Origin: Candidatus Ferrigenium bremense
GTDB taxonomy: Bacteria > Pseudomonadota > Gammaproteobacteria > Burkholderiales > Gallionellaceae
Length of the DNA: 64,000 nt
Direction of reading: 5' to 3'
NCBI GenBank assembly: GCA_019449635.1
Contig: JAGRPI010000007.1
Span: 33,071 to 97,070, forward strand
Numbering within the stretch: position 1 is the first letter of the stretch; each line of letters begins with the position of its first letter. Shown here piece by piece: positions 1-8,775 of the stretch. The notes under the pieces were generated by a model. The model was not told the DNA's origin, did not search any database, and saw nothing but the letters and a program-made list of their open reading frames with translations. The position numbers and the translations under genes are program-made.

Positions 1-635
1 TGCTGCTGTCGTTCCGCATGGAGGATAATTCCTTCGTCAAGGGCGGTTTCACCAACTACTACGACAAGGTGCCATCCAAGTTCGCCGACTACAACAGTCG
101 CGATTTCCGCGAGGGCGGTTTCCGCGTGGTACCGCCGGCCGCGGCGCGCAAGGGCGCGTTCATCGCGAAGAACGTGGTGCTGATGCCCTCCTACGTGAAC
201 ATCGGCGCCTATGTCGACGAAGGCACGATGGTGGACACCTGGGCGACGGTCGGCTCGTGCGCGCAGATCGGCAAGAACGTGCATTTGAGCGGCGGCGTCG
301 GCATCGGCGGCGTGCTGGAGCCGGTGCAGGCCAATCCGACCATCATCGGCGACAACTGTTTCATCGGCGCGCGCTCGGAGATCGTGGAAGGCGTGATCGT
401 CGAAGACAACAGCGTCATCTCGATGGGCGTGTTCATCGGCCAGAGCACGAAGATCTACGACCGCGAAACCGGCGAGGTGAGCTACGGCCGCGTGCCGGCC
501 GGCTCGGTGGTGGTCAGCGGCAGCCTGCCTTCCAAGGACGGCAGCTACAGCCTGTACTGCGCGGTGATCGTGAAGAAAGTGGATGAAAAGACACGAAGCA
601 AAGTTGGCATTAACGAGCTATTAAGAGGTATCTAG
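1..635 (+). CDS. dapD: 2,3,4,5-tetrahydropyridine-2,6-dicarboxylate N-succinyltransferase, 5' truncated by the window
   Basis: The enzyme succinylates tetrahydrodipicolinate in the DAP/lysine pathway in the cytoplasm. The frame is open from base 3, so the gene starts before the window. About 210 residues are visible of a family length near 273. They form the left-handed beta-helix of hexapeptide repeats (for example [19 protein letters not shown] and [17 protein letters not shown]) and end in the family's conserved tail KVGINELL. dapE, the desuccinylase of the same pathway, follows 1.6 kb downstream. The last 15 codons use AT-rich codons (cta, tta, aga, att) unlike the rest of the gene, and a second copy of this tail lies 76 bases after the stop. 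Confidence 0.97.
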   Translation, partial: LLSFRMEDNSFVKGGFTNYYDKVPSKFADYNSRDFREGGFRVVPPAAARKGAFIAKNVVLMPSYVNIGAYVDEGTMVDTWATVGSCAQIGKNVHLSGGVGIGGVLEPVQANPTIIGDNCFIGARSEIVEGVIVEDNSVISMGVFIGQSTKIYDRETGEVSYGRVPAGSVVVSGSLPSKDGSYSLYCAVIVKKVDEKTRSKVGINELLRGI

Positions 636-710
636 AGTGCAAACCAGCGATACCCCGCTGAGCGTCTTTCGGCGGAGGCTAATGCGCAAAGCGCGTTATG
701 CCGTAGCCAA

Positions 711-758
711 AAAACGCGCGGCAAGGTCGGCATCAATGAATTGTTGAAAGGCATCTGA
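711..758 (+). pseudogene. Orphan second copy of the dapD 3' end
   Basis: These 48 bases translate as [15 protein letters not shown] followed by a stop, matching the tail of the intact dapD (588-635) at 13 of 15 residues. At DNA level only about two thirds of the bases match, and nearly every third codon position differs. The copy uses GC-ending codons like the rest of dapD, so it is probably the original host 3' end left behind when another tail was joined to the gene. No start or upstream coding sequence belongs to it. Confidence 0.8.
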
Positions 759-761
759 ATG

Positions 762-846
762 CAGACGTAAGGCGTAAGTCGTTAGTTAAAGCAAAAACAT
801 GCAGCGACAACATCAACTAATAACTTACATCTAACGACTAGCGACT
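762..846. repeat. Family L dispersed palindromic repeat (copy 1)
   Basis: The arms are built on the word taaggcgtaag at the left and cttacatctaacgact at the right. They are imperfect inverted repeats of each other. A second copy lies at 56768-56838 beside murA. It fills the gap between the dapD tail and pilU and ends just before the pilU ribosome binding site. Confidence 0.6.
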
Positions 847-864
847 GTTTCCGAGGAGAACAAA

Positions 865-2031
865 ATGATCGTCACACCATTGCTGCAACTGGCCGCCGAC
901 AAACAGGCTTCCGACTTGTTCTTCTCGGTCGGCGCACCGGTCAATATCAAGATCGACGGCATCGCCATGCCGGTCAACGCGCAAGTTCTGGATGCCGAGA
1001 TCATCAAGCGCATCGCCTACGAGATGATGTCGCCGAAACAGATCGCCGAGTTCGAAGCCAGGATGGAGATGAACTTCTCGTTCCGCGCCAACGGCACCGG
1101 CAACTTCCGCGTCAACATTTTCCGCCAGCGCGGCGATATCGGCATCGTGATCCGCCATGTCAAAGGCAAGATCGACAATGTGGAAAACCTGCACCTGCCC
1201 GCCGTGTTGAAAGAGCTGATCATGGAAAAGCGCGGCCTGGTGCTGGTGGTCGGCGCGACCGGTTCCGGAAAGTCCACCACGCTCGCCGCAATGATCGAGC
1301 ACCGCAACAGCACCAGGAGTGGCCATATTTTGACCATCGAAGATCCGGTCGAATATATCTTCGGGCACGAAAAATCCATCGTGAACCAGCGTGAGATCGG
1401 CACCGACACGCTCACCTACGAGAATGCGCTGTCCAGCGGGATGCGCGAAGCCCCGGACGTGCTGATGATCGGCGAGGTGCGCGACCGCGAGACGCTCAAG
1501 CACGCGCTGATCTTCGCGCAGACCGGCCACCTGTGCCTGACCACGCTGCATGCCAACAACAGCTACCACGCGCTGAATCGCATCGTGAATTTCTTCCCCT
1601 ACGACTCGCGGCAAAGCGTATTGTCCGACCTGTCGATGTGCCTGCGCGCGGTGATCTCGCAGCGCCTGGTGCGCAACGTGCAAGGCAAGCAGGTACCCGC
1701 CGTGGAAGTGCTGCTGAACACCTCGCTGATCGCCGACCTGATCAAGAACGATGAGATCGACAAGATCCGCGATGCCATCGAAAAGAGCGTTTCCACCGGT
1801 TCGCAGACCTTCGAGCAGGCGCTCTACAAACTGTTCAAGACCGGCCAGATCACCAAGGAAGAAGCGCTGCGCAACGCCGATTCCGCGAGCAATCTGTCCA
1901 CCCTGATCGATTTCTCGGAACGCACCAACACCATGAAGGTGCCGGTATTCAACCCCGACCAGGAAGCGCCGAAGCCTAAACCACCATCCGATTTCAGCGG
2001 CATCAAGCTCAACCTGGACGAGACAAAATAA
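865..2031 (+). CDS. pilU: Type IV pilus retraction ATPase, PilT/PilU family, PilU-like
   Basis: This is a hexameric secretion ATPase at the inner face of the cytoplasmic membrane that assists pilus retraction for twitching motility and DNA uptake. At 388 aa it has the PilU length. The Walker A motif GATGSGKST is at residues 130-138, the Walker B region DVLMIGEVRD at 198-207, and the His box with TGHLCLTTLHA follows at 220-230. The long C-terminal tail after residue 350 fits PilU rather than PilT. The start is the ATG after a good ribosome binding site (gaggag). No pilT is adjacent; the gene sits between dapD and dapE. Confidence 0.9.
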   Translation: MIVTPLLQLAADKQASDLFFSVGAPVNIKIDGIAMPVNAQVLDAEIIKRIAYEMMSPKQIAEFEARMEMNFSFRANGTGNFRVNIFRQRGDIGIVIRHVKGKIDNVENLHLPAVLKELIMEKRGLVLVVGATGSGKSTTLAAMIEHRNSTRSGHILTIEDPVEYIFGHEKSIVNQREIGTDTLTYENALSSGMREAPDVLMIGEVRDRETLKHALIFAQTGHLCLTTLHANNSYHALNRIVNFFPYDSRQSVLSDLSMCLRAVISQRLVRNVQGKQVPAVEVLLNTSLIADLIKNDEIDKIRDAIEKSVSTGSQTFEQALYKLFKTGQITKEEALRNADSASNLSTLIDFSERTNTMKVPVFNPDQEAPKPKPPSDFSGIKLNLDETK

Positions 2032-2049
2032 ACTTGAGAAAAAGCAGTC

Positions 2050-2188
2050 TAGCCACGGATGGACACAGGTAGACACGGATTATCATGGTTCGTCCAGCCT
2101 GTATCGAATACCATTCGGCTAAGCCAGGTAAGCATCATGGATTCTGGTTTTATCGGTGGCAATCCGTACACATCCGTGGCTAATTACA
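2050..2188. repeat. Family A dispersed repeat (copy 1)
   Basis: The left arm reads agccacggatggacacagg and the right arm is its inverted counterpart ending catccgtggctaa. Inside the arms there is a short periodic word (cacggat/cacagat). Further copies lie at 23043-23182, 26296-26374, 29711-29874 and 39282-39420. This copy fills the pilU-dapE gap. Confidence 0.85.
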
Positions 2189-2204
2189 GTTTTTGAAAAT
2201 ATAA

Positions 2205-3353
<1,149 letters not shown>

Positions 3354-3365
3354 TAAAACGCTATT

Positions 3366-3506
3366 CACCACGAAGAACACAAAGAACGCGAAGACTCTTC
3401 GAGATTTCCTTTGTTGCGGATCACCCGGAAGGTAGAGCTCGCTCGATGGATAACTCGTTGTTTCTCTTCATGTGCTTCGTGTACTTCGTGTACTTCGTGG
3501 TGCAAA
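3366..3506. repeat. Family B dispersed repeat (copy 1)
   Basis: The left arm is caccacgaagaacacaaag and the right arm contains gtgcttcgtgtacttcgtgg, an inverted partner built from a 9-base unit (cacgaagaa / ttcttcgtg). Related copies lie at 39511-39631, 49508-49536 and 57092-57123. It separates dapE from the small glycine-rich gene. Confidence 0.8.
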
Positions 3507-3519
3507 TGAGGTTTTCAGA

Positions 3520-3738
3520 ATGAAATATATTTTCCTGATCCTGCTCGTCGTCGCGCTGCTGTGGATCGTTTCCATCGCGTGGGCGAACCGGCGCAAGTCG
3601 CCCTACGATAACCGCGACAGCGGTGGAGGCGGAGGCGATTCCGGCGGCGATTCGGGAGGAGGTTTCTTTTCCTCAGGCTGCGACAGCAGCGATGGCGGTT
3701 GCGGCGGCGGGGATGGCGGCGGGGGCGGAGGCGACTGA
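3520..3738 (+). CDS. Small membrane protein with glycine/cysteine-rich tail, function unknown
   Basis: The 72-residue protein has one N-terminal transmembrane helix (about residues 3-22, IFLILLVVALLWIVSIAWA). A short basic stretch (NRRKS) follows, then about 40 residues that are nearly all Gly, Ser and Asp with two Cys. Its stop codon overlaps the prmB start (TGATG), so the two are probably translationally coupled. The Gly-rich tail makes similarity searches unreliable. I do not recognise a named family and assign no function. The ATG was chosen because it begins the hydrophobic helix; the longer frame upstream reads through repeat B. Confidence 0.6.
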   Translation: MKYIFLILLVVALLWIVSIAWANRRKSPYDNRDSGGGGGDSGGDSGGGFFSSGCDSSDGGCGGGDGGGGGGD

Positions 3739-4640
3739 TGAGCGACTATTTTTCCGGCGCGACGCACAATCTTCACAGCGTGCGCGATTGGCTGCGCTTC
3801 GCGGTGAGCCGCTTCAATGAAGCCGGATTGTTTTTCGGGCACGGCAGCAGCAACGCCTACGACGAAGCCGCCTACCTGATCCTGCATACGCTGCACCTGC
3901 CGCCGGACCTGCTCGAGCCGTTTCTCGATGCGCGCCTGACCGACATGGAACGCGCCGAAGTGTCGAACATCATCCAGCAGCGCGTCGAGCAGCGCGTGCC
4001 GGCGGCCTACCTGACGCACGAGGCCTTCCTCGGCGATTTCAGTTTTTATGTGGACGAGCGCGTCATCGTGCCGCGCTCGTTCATCGCCGAATTGCTGCAC
4101 GAACGGCTTGCGCCGTGGATTGCCAGGCCGGAGGAAATCGGCAGGGTGCTGGACTTGTGCACCGGCAGCGGCTGCCTTGCCATCCTCGCCGCGCATGCTT
4201 TCCCTTATGCCGAAGTGGAGGCGGTGGACTTGTCGCCGGCCGCGCTGGCCGTCGCGGAACGCAACGTCGCCGACTACGATCTGCAGGACCGCGTGCACCT
4301 GGTCGAATCCGATCTGTTCGCCAGGCTGGACGGCAGGCAGTACGACCTGATCATCAGCAACCCACCCTATGTGGACGCCGCGTCGGTCGCCGCATTGCCG
4401 CAGGAATACCTGCACGAGCCCAAGCTGGCGCTCGGCAGCGGCCATGACGGACTGGACGCGACGCGCATCATCCTCGAACACGCTGCGCAACACCTCAGCG
4501 AAAACGGCATCCTGGTCGTCGAGATCGGCCATAACCGCGAGGCGCTGGAAGCCGCCTATCCGAACCTGCCGTTCACCTGGCTGGATGTCAGCGCGGGCGA
4601 CCAGTTTGTGTTCATGCTGCACAAGAATGATCTTCTGTAA
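3738..4640 (+). CDS. prmB: Ribosomal protein uL3 N5-glutamine methyltransferase
   Basis: PrmB methylates a glutamine of ribosomal protein L3 using S-adenosylmethionine. At 300 aa it has an N-terminal helical domain and a Rossmann methyltransferase domain with the SAM loop LDLCTGSGCLA. The diagnostic NPPY motif is near residue 208. The following stretch, VDAASVAALPQEYLHEPKLAL, is typical of PrmB rather than PrmC. The start overlaps the preceding stop and the gene's own stop overlaps the hpnC start (TAATG), giving a tightly packed run. dapE-prmB adjacency is common in betaproteobacteria. Confidence 0.93.
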   Translation: MSDYFSGATHNLHSVRDWLRFAVSRFNEAGLFFGHGSSNAYDEAAYLILHTLHLPPDLLEPFLDARLTDMERAEVSNIIQQRVEQRVPAAYLTHEAFLGDFSFYVDERVIVPRSFIAELLHERLAPWIARPEEIGRVLDLCTGSGCLAILAAHAFPYAEVEAVDLSPAALAVAERNVADYDLQDRVHLVESDLFARLDGRQYDLIISNPPYVDAASVAALPQEYLHEPKLALGSGHDGLDATRIILEHAAQHLSENGILVVEIGHNREALEAAYPNLPFTWLDVSAGDQFVFMLHKNDLL

Positions 4641-5449
4641 TGCCGGTTGACCACTACGAGAACTTCCCGGTCGCCTCGATCCTGATGCCCAGGCGGCTGC
4701 GCAAGCCGGTGGCGGCGATCTATCATTTCGCGCGCGCGGCGGACGACATCGCCGACGAAGGCGAACTGCCCGATGAAGAACGGCTCCGGCAGCTCGACGA
4801 ATTCCGCGCCGAGCTGGCGCGCATCGCTGCAAACGAGACGCCGCTCACGCCGCTGTTCCGCAACCTCGCCGCAGAGATGCGACAGCACGCGCTGCCGCTG
4901 CAGCCCTTCCATGACCTGCTCGATGCCTTCTCGCAGGACGTGGTGAAAAAGCGCTATGCAAACTTCGCTGAGCTGCTCGACTACTGCCGCCGCTCCGCCA
5001 ACCCGGTCGGCACGCTGCTGCTGCATCTCTACGGGGAGGCCACGCCGGTCAACCTCGCCTACTCGGACGCCATCTGCACCAGCCTGCAACTGATCAATTT
5101 CTGGCAGGATGTCGCGAAGGACTACACCATCGGGCGCGTCTACCTGCCGCTGGACGAGCTGGCGCAATACGGCGTGGGCGAGGATCAGATCGCGCGGGGT
5201 ATCGTGGATGATGCATGGCGCAGGCTGATGCAGTTCCAGGCAGGCCGCGCCCGCGCCATGATGCTCTCGGGCGCGCCGCTCGGCAGCATCCTCACCGGGC
5301 GCATCGGCCTGGAGATGCGCATGATCATCGCGGGCGGCTTGCGCATCCTCGACAAGCTCGAAGCCGTGCAGTTCGACATGTTCCGCCACCGCCCGGTATT
5401 GCGCCCGCTCGACTGGGTTATCATGCTGGCCAAAAGCACCCCTTTTTAA
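4640..5449 (+). CDS. hpnC: Squalene/hydroxysqualene synthase HpnC
   Basis: In the three-step HpnCDE route, HpnC converts presqualene diphosphate to hydroxysqualene, a precursor of hopanoids. The 269-aa trans-prenyltransferase has both aspartate-rich motifs, DDIAD at residues 35-39 and DVAKD at 157-161, and the GRVYLP element after it. Its N-terminus (HYENFPVAS) is characteristic of HpnC. The start overlaps the prmB stop. hpnD and hpnE follow, separated by repeats of family C. No squalene-hopene cyclase gene is in the window. Confidence 0.92.
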   Translation: MPVDHYENFPVASILMPRRLRKPVAAIYHFARAADDIADEGELPDEERLRQLDEFRAELARIAANETPLTPLFRNLAAEMRQHALPLQPFHDLLDAFSQDVVKKRYANFAELLDYCRRSANPVGTLLLHLYGEATPVNLAYSDAICTSLQLINFWQDVAKDYTIGRVYLPLDELAQYGVGEDQIARGIVDDAWRRLMQFQAGRARAMMLSGAPLGSILTGRIGLEMRMIIAGGLRILDKLEAVQFDMFRHRPVLRPLDWVIMLAKSTPF

Positions 5450-5451
5450 AC

Positions 5452-5527
5452 CTAACCCCTCCCGGCCTCCCCTTATCAGGTGAGGGGCTCACGTAGCCTC
5501 CCCTGACAAGGGGAGGTTTGGAGGGAT
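5452..5527. repeat. Family C dispersed palindromic repeat (copy 1)
   Basis: The sequence begins aacccctcccggcctcccct and ends with the inverted partner gacaaggggaggtttggagg. Further copies lie at 6390-6499, 33760-33831 and 34564-34637. It separates hpnC from hpnD and has a strong hairpin potential. Confidence 0.85.
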
Positions 5528-5557
5528 TTAAGCACTTCGATTTATTTGAAAATAGCA

Positions 5558-6391
5558 ATGACACCCGACCAATATTGCCATGACAAGGCCGCAGCCAGCG
5601 GTTCCAGTTTCTACTACAGCTTCCTGTTCCTGCCGCCGGACAAGCGCCGCGCCATCACCGCGCTGTATGCCTTCTGCCGCGAGGTGGATGACGCGGTGGA
5701 CGAGTGTTCGGACGCCAACGTGGCGCGCACCACGCTCGACTGGTGGCGCGGGGAGGTGGCGGAAATCTACGCCGGCAAGCCGCAGCATCCGGTCGCGCAG
5801 GCGCTGGTCCCGGTGGTGCGCCAGTTCAACCTCGCGCAGGAGCACCTGCTGGAGATCATCGACGGCATGGAGATGGATATCGACCAGCCGCGCTACCCGG
5901 ATTTCAAGTCGCTGCAACTGTATTGCTACCGCGTCGCATCGGTGGTCGGGCTGCTGTCCGCCGAGATCTTCGGCTACAGCGACCGACAAACATTGAAGTA
6001 CGCGCACGACCTCGGCATCGCCTTCCAGCTCACCAACATCATCCGCGATGTCGGCGAGGACGCACGGCGCAACCGCATCTACCTGCCGATGGACGAACTG
6101 CAGCAGTTCGGCGTGGCGGCGGCGGACATCCTCAACGCGCGCGAAACGGAAGACTTCCAGAAACTGATGGCGTTCCAGGTCAAGCGCGCGCAACGCTACT
6201 ACCGGCAGGCGCTCGAACACCTCCCCGCAGCGGATCGCAAGGCGCAGCGCACCGGCCTGATCATGGCGGCGATCTACCGCGCCACGCTGGACGAGATCGT
6301 CGCGAGCGGCAGCCATGTCTTGCACGAGCGAATTTCACTCGGCACTGGTTACAAACTGTGGCTGGCTTGCAAGACTTGGATCAAAAACTAA
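5558..6391 (+). CDS. hpnD: Presqualene diphosphate synthase HpnD
   Basis: HpnD condenses two farnesyl diphosphates to presqualene diphosphate, the first step of hopanoid precursor synthesis. The 277-aa protein carries the aspartate motifs DDAVDE at residues 44-49 and DVGED at 164-168, followed by RNRIYLP. I chose ATG 5558 (MTPDQYC) over an in-frame TTG 12 bases upstream because it begins the conserved N-terminus. The repeat C1 just upstream has probably displaced the original leader. hpnE follows directly. Confidence 0.93.
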   Translation: MTPDQYCHDKAAASGSSFYYSFLFLPPDKRRAITALYAFCREVDDAVDECSDANVARTTLDWWRGEVAEIYAGKPQHPVAQALVPVVRQFNLAQEHLLEIIDGMEMDIDQPRYPDFKSLQLYCYRVASVVGLLSAEIFGYSDRQTLKYAHDLGIAFQLTNIIRDVGEDARRNRIYLPMDELQQFGVAAADILNARETEDFQKLMAFQVKRAQRYYRQALEHLPAADRKAQRTGLIMAAIYRATLDEIVASGSHVLHERISLGTGYKLWLACKTWIKN

Positions 6392-7872
6392 CCCCCAACC
6401 CCTCCCAACCTCCCCTTGTCAGGGGAGGAGCCACACCTCTTCCTGGTAAAGATGGGCACTGTTCACCTCCCCTGACAAGGGGAGGCCGGGAGGGGTTAAG
6501 CACTGCCATCATCGGTGGCGGCTACGCCGGCATGGCAGCCGCGGTGGCGCTGGCAGAACGCGGCATTCCCGTCACCGTGTTCGAGAGCGCCAGGCAGCTC
6601 GGCGGGCGGGCGCGCGGCGTGCTGCACAACGACATGCAGGCTCCCTCTCTCCAACTCTCCCCCAAAGGGGGAGAGAGCAACCGTCCCCTGCGGGGAAATC
6701 ATTTAATTCTGGACAACGGCCAGCATCTGCTACTCGGCTGCTACCGCGAGACCCTGCGCCTGATCGAACAGGTTGGCGGCAATATCGAGCAGGACTTCCT
6801 GCGCCTGCCGCTGCAGCTCGATCTGCACGGCGAGTTTGCTTTCAGGGCGCCGCGCCTGCCCGCACCGCTGCACCTTTTGATGGCCCTGCTCAACGCGCAA
6901 GGCCTGCCGTTCGGCGCGCGCCTGGATGCCGCGCGCTTCATGCTCGCATTGCGCCGCGCAAATTTCCGGCTGGCACACGACATGACGGTCTGCGAGCTGC
7001 TCGCGCAGCACAGCCAGAGTGACGGGCTTGTACGGAAACTCTGGGAGCCGCTGTGCATCGCCGCGCTGAATACGCCTATCCACAAGGCCTCCGCGCAGGT
7101 GCTGCTCAACGTGCTGCGCGATGCGCTGAACCGGTCGCGCGCCGACAGCGACATGCTGCTGCCGCGCCTCAACTTCAGTGCGCTGTTCCCGCAGCGCGCC
7201 GCGGGCTATATCGAACGGCGCGGCGGCAAGATGCTCACTTCATGCGCCATTAAAGCGATCATCCCCAAGGATGGCGGCATCGAACTCGTCACAGCGCAAG
7301 CCTGCCCAGAGCCGGGTCAAAGGGGCCGCACGGCATTCAGCCATGTCATCTGCGCCGCGCCGCCGACAGTTGCGGCAAATTTGCTGCGCCCCATCTCATC
7401 GCTAGAAAACACCGTCGCACAGATCGACAGCCTGGAACACCAGCCGATCTACACCGTGTACCTGCGCTATCCGGCGCACGTCACCCTGCCGCACCCGATG
7501 ATCGGCCTGCACCGGCGCTTCAGCCAGTGGCTGTTCGACAGGGGCCGGATCGCCGGGCAGCACGGCCTGCTCGCCGCCGTCATCAGCGCGGAGGGCATCC
7601 ACCAGGAGTTGGCCCAGGAACAACTGGCGCAAAAAGTCATTGCGGAATTGCGCGAAGAATTCGGCATCGCCGAGCCGCCGGGATGGTTCAGGGTCATCGC
7701 CGAAAAGCGCGCCACCTTCTGTTGCGCGCCCGACCTGCTCCGCCCACCGCAACAGACCGCCCTGCCCGGACTGCTGTTGGCGGGCGACTACACCGCCGGC
7801 GACTACCCCGCGACGCTGGAAGGCGCGGTACTGAGCGGGCTGCGCTGTGCCAGCCTGGTTCTGGAATCATGA
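6358..7872 (+). CDS. hpnE: Hydroxysqualene dehydroxylase HpnE (FAD amine-oxidase family), repeat-modified
   Basis: HpnE reduces hydroxysqualene to squalene using FAD. The dinucleotide-binding motif AIIGGGYAGMAAA begins at base 6502, and the C-terminal FAD signature LLLAGDYTAGDYPATLEGA is near the end. No ATG, GTG or TTG lies between repeat C2 and the FAD motif, and the first internal ATG (6532) would delete the motif. The nearest in-frame starts are GTG 6358, TTG 6367 and TTG 6376, all inside the hpnD 3' end. Translation would then run through the repeat and add about 40 extra residues. A second repeat (6638-6703) adds about 20 residues before LDNGQHLLLG. The start is uncertain; the identity is firm. 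Confidence 0.88.
   Translation: MAGLQDLDQKLTPNPSQPPLVRGGATPLPGKDGHCSPPLTRGGREGLSTAIIGGGYAGMAAAVALAERGIPVTVFESARQLGGRARGVLHNDMQAPSLQLSPKGGESNRPLRGNHLILDNGQHLLLGCYRETLRLIEQVGGNIEQDFLRLPLQLDLHGEFAFRAPRLPAPLHLLMALLNAQGLPFGARLDAARFMLALRRANFRLAHDMTVCELLAQHSQSDGLVRKLWEPLCIAALNTPIHKASAQVLLNVLRDALNRSRADSDMLLPRLNFSALFPQRAAGYIERRGGKMLTSCAIKAIIPKDGGIELVTAQACPEPGQRGRTAFSHVICAAPPTVAANLLRPISSLENTVAQIDSLEHQPIYTVYLRYPAHVTLPHPMIGLHRRFSQWLFDRGRIAGQHGLLAAVISAEGIHQELAQEQLAQKVIAELREEFGIAEPPGWFRVIAEKRATFCCAPDLLRPPQQTALPGLLLAGDYTAGDYPATLEGAVLSGLRCASLVLES
6390..6499. repeat. Family C palindromic repeat (copy 2), read as the start of HpnE
   Basis: Two C-type half units (ctccccttgtcaggggagg and cctcccctgacaaggggagg) face each other around a unique core. 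The repeat begins at the hpnD stop and ends four codons before the FAD motif of HpnE. It has no stop codon in the hpnE frame. Confidence 0.85.
6638..6703. repeat. Family D repeat inserted in frame in hpnE
   Basis: The core ctctcccccaaagggggagag is a palindrome of the same type as at 8690-8765 and 23928-23995. It is read in frame within hpnE as a Pro/Gly/Ser-rich segment (QLSPKGGESN) between the FAD domain start and the conserved LDNGQHLLLG motif. Confidence 0.75.
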
Positions 7873-7886
7873 CCCCGTGTCGACGG

Positions 7887-7912
7887 CGCCTATTTTATTG
7901 TTATAATAGGCG
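7887..7912. promoter_or_regulatory. Perfect 8-bp inverted repeat upstream of the hemerythrin gene
   Basis: The arms cgcctatt and aataggcg flank a 10-base AT-rich loop, in the 127-base gap between hpnE and the hemerythrin-like gene. It has no T-run, so it may be an operator for the downstream cluster rather than a terminator. It does not fit the FNR or NsrR consensus that I know. Confidence 0.35.
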
Positions 7913-7999
7913 ACAGTAATACTCAACTTTTAAAATCAGAAACCGATTGAAATGCGGATATACCAACCGCGCCATTCAGCCATTTACAAGGAAACTGAC

Positions 8000-8431
8000 A
8001 TGACAACCATTGCGGAATTCATGACCGCCAACCACAAGACCTGCGACAACGAATTCGCCGATGCCGAAACAGCCGCGCTCACCGACGACTGGGCCGATGC
8101 TGAAACCGCCTTCAATGCCTTTAACGATGACATGGCGCACCATTTCCGCATGGAAGAAGAAGTGCTCTTCCCCGCCCTGGCGTCTGCCGGCGGCCCTTCC
8201 GGGCCTGTACAAGTCATGCTCATGGAACACACTCAGATAAGAGAACTCCTCGGGCAAATGGCTGCTGCGGTAAAACAAAAAGATGCGCAGGAATACAGCG
8301 GTCTTTCGGAAACCCTGCTGATGGTGATGCAGCAGCATAACCACAAGGAAGAGAACATTCTCTATCCCATCATGGACCAGATCCTGGCAAGGGAACGGGA
8401 AGCTCTCCTCGGACGCTTTCAGGCCGTTTGA
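8000..8431 (+). CDS. Hemerythrin-like domain protein
   Basis: This is a 143-aa four-helix protein with the spaced His/Glu ligands of a diiron hemerythrin fold: His12, the HHFRMEEE segment (His47/48, Glu52-54), His77 and HNHKEE (His113, His115, Glu117/118). Such proteins bind O2 or NO or help repair iron-sulfur clusters. The exact role here is inferred from the neighbours (DUF2249, oxidase-like protein, NnrS). ATG 8000 follows the sequence aaggaaac at good spacing. It is the first gene of the 8.0-11.3 kb run, and the DUF2249 gene begins almost at its stop. Confidence 0.85.
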   Translation: MTTIAEFMTANHKTCDNEFADAETAALTDDWADAETAFNAFNDDMAHHFRMEEEVLFPALASAGGPSGPVQVMLMEHTQIRELLGQMAAAVKQKDAQEYSGLSETLLMVMQQHNHKEENILYPIMDQILAREREALLGRFQAV

Positions 8432-8436
8432 CAGCC

Positions 8437-8685
8437 ATGCCGGTACTCGACGTACGCGGGCTGCCGCCGCCCGAGCCTTTCGAGAACATCATCCGTGCAC
8501 TGCAAACGCTTTCCGGCCAGGAAACACTGCAAGTGTTTATCCACCGTGAACCCCACCCGCTCTACGAAATGCTGCGCGATGCCGGTTATGCCTGGCAAAC
8601 CACAGCGCTTGCAGATGGCGATTTTGAAATCCTGATTACAATCATGGCGCAGGCCGCAAACAATGATGAACCGTCTACACCATGA
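8437..8685 (+). CDS. DUF2249 domain protein
   Basis: This 82-aa protein reads LDVRGLPPPEPFENIIRAL at its start, typical of DUF2249, a TusA-like alpha/beta fold often found with hemerythrin and nitric-oxide-related genes. The family biochemistry is not settled. I chose ATG 8437; a TTG nine bases upstream overlaps the stop of the preceding gene. The arrangement implies co-transcription with the hemerythrin gene. Confidence 0.8.
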   Translation: MPVLDVRGLPPPEPFENIIRALQTLSGQETLQVFIHREPHPLYEMLRDAGYAWQTTALADGDFEILITIMAQAANNDEPSTP

Positions 8686-8689
8686 TTGT

Positions 8690-8765
8690 TCCCTCACCCC
8701 CGTTCCCCCTCTCCCGCAAGCGGGAGAGGGGTACGGTCGGTTCGCTGCGCGAGAATCACTCCCCG
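8690..8765. repeat. Family D palindromic repeat (intergenic copy)
   Basis: The perfect palindrome cctctcccgcaagcgggagagg sits in the gap between the DUF2249 gene and the next membrane protein gene. Its right flank ggttcgctgcgcgagaatc matches the flank of the copy at 23928-23995 (gtctcgctgcgcgagtttc). Confidence 0.8.
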
Positions 8766-8775
8766 AGCGCGCCGC

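Noticed and set aside
636..710. Possible attC site between the two dapD tails
   Set aside because: There is an inverted word (taatgcgc/gcgcgtta), but the cores do not match RYYYAAC or GTTRRRY and the length is short.
838..2076. Long open frame opposite pilU
   Set aside because: It is a mirror of the pilU coding frame; the protein lacks recognisable motifs and pilU is certain.
5704..6357. Upstream extension of the hpnE open frame
   Set aside because: This part lies in the hpnD gene in another frame and is Arg/Ala/Gly-rich shadow sequence; HpnE begins near the FAD motif.
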